From contig JBASFL010000114.1 in NCBI GenBank assembly GCA_049653005.1, forward strand, positions 1 to 64,000: a stretch of DNA of 64,000 nt, read 5' to 3'. Positions 60,336 to 64,000 of the stretch are shown piece by piece. The notes beneath the pieces were generated by a model that had not been told where the DNA came from, did no database searches, and saw only the letters and a list, made by a program, of their open reading frames with translations. Source of the DNA: UBA2334 sp049653005. GTDB taxonomy: Bacteria; Pseudomonadota; Gammaproteobacteria; Burkholderiales; Burkholderiaceae_C. The translations under genes and the position numbers were made by a program. Each line of letters starts with the position of its first letter. The first letter of the stretch is position 1.

Positions 60336-61409
60336 ATGAGCACCCCCGACGCACCGCACCCGTTTGAAACCCTCACCCCCGACCTGGTGCAAGACGCCCT
60401 CAGCAGCGTGGGCCTGTGGGGCGATGGCCGGCTGATGGCCCTCAGCTCTTACGAAAACCGCGTGTACCAGGCCCACCTGGACGAACCGGTGCAGGGCCAC
60501 AGTGCCGTGGTGCTGAAGTTTTACCGCCCCGAGCGCTGGAGCCTGGCGCAAATCGAGGAAGAACACGCCTTTTCCGCCGAGCTGGTGCGGGCCGAGGTGC
60601 CGGTGGTGGCCCCCCTCACCCTCAACGGCAGCACCCTGCACCACATCGGCGGGTTTGCGTTTTCGGTCAGCCCGCGCAAAGGCGGCCGCCGCCCCGAGCT
60701 GGACGACTTCGATGTGCTGGAATGGGTGGGCCGCTTCCTGGCCCGCATCCACACCGTGGGCGCAGCCCAGCCCTTTGCCCACCGCCCGGCCCTCACCACC
60801 CAAACCTTTGCGCTGGACTCGCGCGACTGGCTGCTGGCCCACCACATGGTGCCGCTGGACATGCTGTCGCGCTGGGAAGCCGCGCTGGCCAAAGCCCTGG
60901 ACGTGCTGCAACAGGTGGCACCCGAGATAGCAAACTGTTCAATACCATCAAGCGCCAGAGGCATAAATGACGATGAATTTCAGCCGGGCGCGCTGAAGGC
61001 CATCCGCCTGCACGGCGACTGCCACCCCGGCAACATTTTGTGGACCCCCACCGACCTGCCCGGCGGCGGCCCCCATTTTGTGGACCTGGACGACGCCCGC
61101 ACCGGCCCGGCCGTGCAAGACCTGTGGATGCTGCTGGACGGCGACCGCCGTCAGCAGACCATGGCGCTGAGCGCCCTGCTGGACGGCTACGAACAGTTCC
61201 GCCCCTTTGACCGGCGCGAGCTCAAGCTGATCGAGCCCCTGCGCACCCTGCGCCAGATTCACTACAGCGCCTGGCTGGCCCGCCGCTGGGCCGACCCCAC
61301 CTTCCCCATCAACTTCCCGTGGTTCGGCAGCAGCGACTACTGGGCCGGGCAAATCCACCAGCTGGAAGAGCAAACCGAAGCCATGCAAGAGCCGCCGTTG
61401 GTGGTGTGA
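60336..61409 (+). CDS. srkA: SrkA-like stress response serine/threonine kinase
   Basis: A 357-residue kinase-fold protein of the YihE/SrkA group. Seen are LMALSSYENRVYQA (nucleotide loop), VLKFYRPERWSLAQIEEEHA (Lys and helix C), the catalytic loop RLHGDCHPGNILW and FVDLDDARTGPAVQDLWML (DFG-like). E. coli SrkA protects stressed cells against MazF-mediated death. An interspersed repeat at 60928-60959 is translated in frame as IANCSIPSSARG just before the catalytic loop. ATG 60336 chosen; it gives MSTPDAPHPFETLTP. Confidence 0.93.
   Translation: MSTPDAPHPFETLTPDLVQDALSSVGLWGDGRLMALSSYENRVYQAHLDEPVQGHSAVVLKFYRPERWSLAQIEEEHAFSAELVRAEVPVVAPLTLNGSTLHHIGGFAFSVSPRKGGRRPELDDFDVLEWVGRFLARIHTVGAAQPFAHRPALTTQTFALDSRDWLLAHHMVPLDMLSRWEAALAKALDVLQQVAPEIANCSIPSSARGINDDEFQPGALKAIRLHGDCHPGNILWTPTDLPGGGPHFVDLDDARTGPAVQDLWMLLDGDRRQQTMALSALLDGYEQFRPFDRRELKLIEPLRTLRQIHYSAWLARRWADPTFPINFPWFGSSDYWAGQIHQLEEQTEAMQEPPLVV
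60928..60959 (-). repeat. Interspersed repeat inside srkA coding sequence (copy 10)
   Basis: TAGCAAACTGTTCAATACCA then TCAAGCGCCAGA, followed by GGCATAAATGA. It is read through in frame and adds about 12 residues to a variable loop of the kinase. Orientation is the right-arm form. Confidence 0.85.
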
Positions 61410-61433
61410 GTTGGGATTCAGAACAAAAAAGAC

Positions 61434-61512
61434 CTCCAGCGCTTTACCAAATTGATTTGTTTGCTATAAATTTAATTAAATAGCAAACTATCCACAAGAT
61501 ATAAGCGCTGAG
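61434..61512. repeat. Full-length palindromic interspersed repeat (copy 11)
   Basis: Left arm CTCCAGCGCTTTACCA...TTGTTTGCTAT, AT-rich centre AAATTTAATTAAA, right arm TAGCAAACTATCCAC...ATAAGCGCTGAGG, then GCCCACTTTT. Its centre is nearly identical to that of copy 7. It lies in the 151-bp gap between srkA and the helix-turn-helix regulator gene. Confidence 0.85.
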
Positions 61513-61560
61513 GCCCACTTTTGTCATATCTCCAAAACCAAAGTTGAGGCAGCACAGCCC

Positions 61561-62004
61561 TCAAGGCGACGCAGACGGGTCCGTGACGGCACGGTCAACT
61601 GGCAACCCACCCGCCACGCCGTGCGCCTTGGCAAAGGTGAGGATGACTTCCCGGATGACCTTGCGTTGGGGTGCAGGCAGCTGCAAAAACGCATCGAACG
61701 TTTCGCGCTCCAAATAACCCACACCTTCTTCCCAGCGATGGCGGTGGTCCTTCACGGCTTGGCGCACACCTGAGCCAAACCGCAACACCTCGGGCTCCAT
61801 CTTCAGCAGCCCGGCCAACACCACCAGCTTGTCTTGTGCCGGGATGGCTTCGCCCTTCAACCACCGAGACACCGCCTGAAACGTGACCGAACGCCCCCAG
61901 TAGTGGGTGTTGAACAGGTTCAGCAACACACCGGGCCGGGGCTCCAGCCCGGCAGCCACCATGGCATCGCGCAGGCGCTGGGCGAATTCGAGCTTGTTGT
62001 CCAT
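61561..62004 (-). CDS. Helix-turn-helix regulator divergent from the modification gene
   Basis: A 147-residue protein. Residues 1-80 form a phage-repressor-like DNA-binding domain: EFAQRLRDAMVAAGLEPRPG, then GRSVTFQAVSRWLKGEAIPA with the recognition helix VTFQAVSRWLKG, and QDKLVVLAGLLKMEPEVLRF. The C-terminal half (ERETFDAFLQLPAPQRKVIR) is helical. It is divergent from a DNA methyltransferase gene, with three overlapping palindromes between them. A role as autorepressor or controller of the modification locus is likely but inferred. Confidence 0.8.
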   Translation of the reverse strand: MDNKLEFAQRLRDAMVAAGLEPRPGVLLNLFNTHYWGRSVTFQAVSRWLKGEAIPAQDKLVVLAGLLKMEPEVLRFGSGVRQAVKDHRHRWEEGVGYLERETFDAFLQLPAPQRKVIREVILTFAKAHGVAGGLPVDRAVTDPSASP

Positions 62005-62023
62005 GCCCGAAAGCTAAATTTCG

Positions 62024-62041
62024 GTTGAATTTCAATTCAAC
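62024..62041. promoter_or_regulatory. Palindromic operator candidate 1 (regulator/methylase intergenic region)
   Basis: GTTGAAT-TTCA-ATTCAAC, perfect 7-bp arms, 20 bp upstream of the regulator start codon. It shares the TTGAAT/ATTCAA half-site with two further palindromes in the same 126-bp region. Confidence 0.65.
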
Positions 62042-62057
62042 TTTGTGTTGCACGATG

Positions 62058-62089
62058 CATTCAATCATCTGTTGAATGAACCGTTCAAC
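62058..62089. promoter_or_regulatory. Palindromic operator candidates 2 and 3, overlapping
   Basis: CATTCAA-N7-TTGAATG (62058-62078, perfect 7-bp arms) overlaps GTTGAA-N7-TTCAAC (62071-62089, 6-bp arms). Both are built on the same half-site as candidate 1. They cover the expected promoter of the methylase gene, 42-73 bp before its ATG. Confidence 0.65.
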
Positions 62090-62130
62090 CGCTGCACCGG
62101 TGGGAGGCTGGCTGCGGTGGGGTTGCGCAC

Positions 62131-64000
62131 ATGCCCAAATCATTACTAGAACAACTGCCCGAAATCGTCGCCAACGGGCGCAAGCAAGCCGAGAAAATTT
62201 TGGAAGGGCTGGAAGGCCGCCAACGCGTGCGGCTGCAAACCCGCGAGCTGGTGCTGCCCGCCCGCGATGCCGCCGCCCAAGACTGGGTGACCCAGCAACA
62301 GCGCCACAGCCAGCAACATGACCAAGGTGGGGTGTTTGCCCCCGGCCAAACCAGCCTTCTGGACAGCCCGCAACAGTTGCTGGGCGAGGCCACCCCCACC
62401 ACCCCGTGGACCAACCGCCTGATTTACGGCGACAACCTGCTGGCCATGGCCGCGCTACTGGCGGGCGACGAGCACACGCCCAGCCTGCGCGGCAAGGTGG
62501 ATTTGATCTACATCGACCCGCCGTTCGACAGCAAAGCCGACTACCGCACCAAGGTGAACTTGCCCGCCATCGGAGGTGGCTCCAATGCCGTGGAGCTGGA
62601 GCAACGGCCCACCGTCATCGAGCAGTTTGCCTACTCAGACACCTGGAGCGACGGCACGGCCAGCTACTTGGCCATGATCACCCCCCGCCTGATTTTGATG
62701 CGAGAGCTGCTGGCCGACACCGGCAGCATCTACGTGCACCTGGACTGGCATGTGGGGCATTACGTGAAGTTGGTGCTGGATGAGGTGTTTGGGAAAGATA
62801 ATTTTTTCAACGAAATAATCTGGCATTACCCGGACAAGCTCCAAGGCAACATCAATGGTTTGCCAAAGAACCACGATTCGATTTTTGCCTACCGCAAGAC
62901 CAAAAGCGCCACTTGGAACGGAGTCAAGATTCAGCTTGATGAGGCCAGAAAGATAAATCGGCGCGTCTGGAACCCAATCACCAAGAAACTTGACACCGCC
63001 AGAGATGAGTTGGGCCGCGTCATTTACGACTCATATACAGAAAAAAATGCGGACGATGTTTGGCAAATTGCACAAGCTGAAGTCACCAAAAACCCAAACA
63101 ACACCGGCTACAACACTGAAAAACCGGAGACGCTTTTGGAGCGTGTGGTCGAGGCTTCGTCAAACAAAGGCCAGTTGATTGCCGACTTCAACGGCGGCTC
63201 AGGCACCACCGCAGCCGTCGCCGAAAAACTGGGCCGCCGCTGGGTCACCACCGACATTGGCAAACCGTCTTGCATGGTCATGCGCAAACGGCTGATCGAC
63301 CAGGACGCCAAACCTTTTCTTTACCAAGCCATTGGCGACTACCAGGTGGAGGCCGCCAGGGTCCACATGGGGCGCGACTTCCGCATTGGCGACCTGTCAC
63401 AAATCGTGCTGTCATTGTTCGGCGCGCTGCCCCTGCCGCCAGACGCGAACCCGCAGCGCAACCTGGGCCAGATCAATGATCTGGACTGGGGTGGCCAAAA
63501 AGGCAAAAAAACACTGGTGCTGGCCGACTCACCCAACAAGCTCACCGGGGCCACCACGCTGAAAAAGGCCATTGCCCAGCGCGACAACCTGCTAGGTGGC
63601 TGGGACCGCGTGGTGGTGCTGGGCTGGAACTTTGAGCCCAGCATTGGCGAAACCATCACCGCGCTGAACGACGACCGGCTGGAGGTGCTGGTGATTCCCC
63701 CCGACCTGATGGACAGGCTGAAGAAAAAAGGCGGCATCGACAAGCTGCGCGGCCAGGTGCGCTTTTCAAGTCTGCAATACCTCACGCTGCACCCCGTCAC
63801 CCGCAGCCCAAGCGCCGCCAACCCGGCACAGGAAACGCTGGTGGTGCGCCTGAAAAACTACGTGCTGCTGTCGCCCGAAGCCATCAACCTGGACGATGCC
63901 AACCGCCAAAAGCTGCAAGCAGTGGCCAACGCCGAGCCGCTGGCCCTGATTGAGTACTGGGCGGTGGACCCGGATTACGACGGCCAAGTGTTCCGCTCGG
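62131..64000 (+). CDS. Type III-like site-specific DNA methyltransferase (Mod), 3' end beyond window
   Basis: At least 623 residues, open at the window edge. The beta-class order is seen: catalytic motif IV DLIYIDPPFDS (about residues 125-135), then a variable target-recognition segment (about 220-333), then the SAM motif DFNGGSGTTAAVAEKLGRRW (about 350). After this a C-terminal region of unknown fold continues past residue 620 (for example LDWGGQKGKKTLVLADSPN). DPPF rather than DPPY, and FNGGSG rather than FxGxGT, are slight variants. It methylates adenine in a type III restriction-modification system; the restriction subunit should follow downstream. ATG 62131 starts MPKSLLEQLPEIV. Confidence 0.9.
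   Translation, partial: MPKSLLEQLPEIVANGRKQAEKILEGLEGRQRVRLQTRELVLPARDAAAQDWVTQQQRHSQQHDQGGVFAPGQTSLLDSPQQLLGEATPTTPWTNRLIYGDNLLAMAALLAGDEHTPSLRGKVDLIYIDPPFDSKADYRTKVNLPAIGGGSNAVELEQRPTVIEQFAYSDTWSDGTASYLAMITPRLILMRELLADTGSIYVHLDWHVGHYVKLVLDEVFGKDNFFNEIIWHYPDKLQGNINGLPKNHDSIFAYRKTKSATWNGVKIQLDEARKINRRVWNPITKKLDTARDELGRVIYDSYTEKNADDVWQIAQAEVTKNPNNTGYNTEKPETLLERVVEASSNKGQLIADFNGGSGTTAAVAEKLGRRWVTTDIGKPSCMVMRKRLIDQDAKPFLYQAIGDYQVEAARVHMGRDFRIGDLSQIVLSLFGALPLPPDANPQRNLGQINDLDWGGQKGKKTLVLADSPNKLTGATTLKKAIAQRDNLLGGWDRVVVLGWNFEPSIGETITALNDDRLEVLVIPPDLMDRLKKKGGIDKLRGQVRFSSLQYLTLHPVTRSPSAANPAQETLVVRLKNYVLLSPEAINLDDANRQKLQAVANAEPLALIEYWAVDPDYDGQVFRS

Overview
The window is about 64 kb of GC-rich, gene-dense bacterial chromosome. 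Gene families, protein wording and synteny point to a betaproteobacterium of the order Burkholderiales, most likely family Comamonadaceae. Supporting blocks are petABC-sspA-sspB-tRNA-Thr, pilB-pilC-pilD-coaE-zapD-yacG, ftsK-lolA-rarA and secA-argJ. A family of short interspersed repeats whose arms look like (TCCAGCGCTTgATGG...TAGC) also fits that family, from general knowledge. No plasmid, prophage, rRNA or CRISPR signature is visible. No genus is claimed.

Layout. 1-6.1 kb: small accessory proteins (membrane metal-dependent hydrolase, DUF2237, bicupin, GNAT/FemAB-like protein, Tim44-domain protein, esterase, one unknown). 6.1-7.4 kb: a decayed flavin reductase gene, then rpoH behind a perfect CIRCE operator. 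7.5-12.8 kb: a gallate dioxygenase with a complete TRAP transporter and a divergent LysR regulator. 12.9-24.5 kb: housekeeping and transport genes (lysS, livHMGF, rarA, lolA, ftsK, a Crp/Fnr regulator, trxB). 24.5-30.7 kb: rpmB-rpmG, type IV pilus assembly genes, coaE, zapD, yacG. 30.7-37.6 kb: mutT-like gene, DUF815 ATPase, argJ, secA, a broken M23 peptidase gene, a DciA-like gene. 37.6-41.7 kb: tRNA-Thr, sspB, sspA and the cytochrome bc1 operon. 41.9-55.2 kb: metabolic genes (3-hydroxyacyl-CoA dehydrogenase, gor, amn, ackA, a MaoC-Pta fusion, psd, a sulfide:quinone reductase-like flavoprotein) and a NodI/NodJ-like exporter split by an inverted purT. 55.2-56.6 kb: two toxin-antitoxin loci, one intact and one with a truncated toxin. 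56.6-61.4 kb: ybdK, an antiporter, a methyltransferase, a K+ channel and an SrkA-like kinase. 61.5-64 kb: the start of a type III-like DNA modification locus with a divergent helix-turn-helix regulator.

Themes. The most unusual thread is the repeat family: twelve copies found by eye, two of them full near-palindromes of about 80 bp and the rest half-size or variant copies. Most sit within a few bases of a stop codon. Three lie inside reading frames without breaking them: the lolA signal peptide, a loop of the SrkA-like kinase, and rarA. Two direct copies bracket the intact toxin-antitoxin module, and one full copy sits at the point where the nodI/nodJ pair is interrupted. The window also shows recent gene loss (flavin reductase, M23 peptidase, parE) and a modification methylase whose presumed target-recognition segment is visibly more AT-rich than the rest of the gene.
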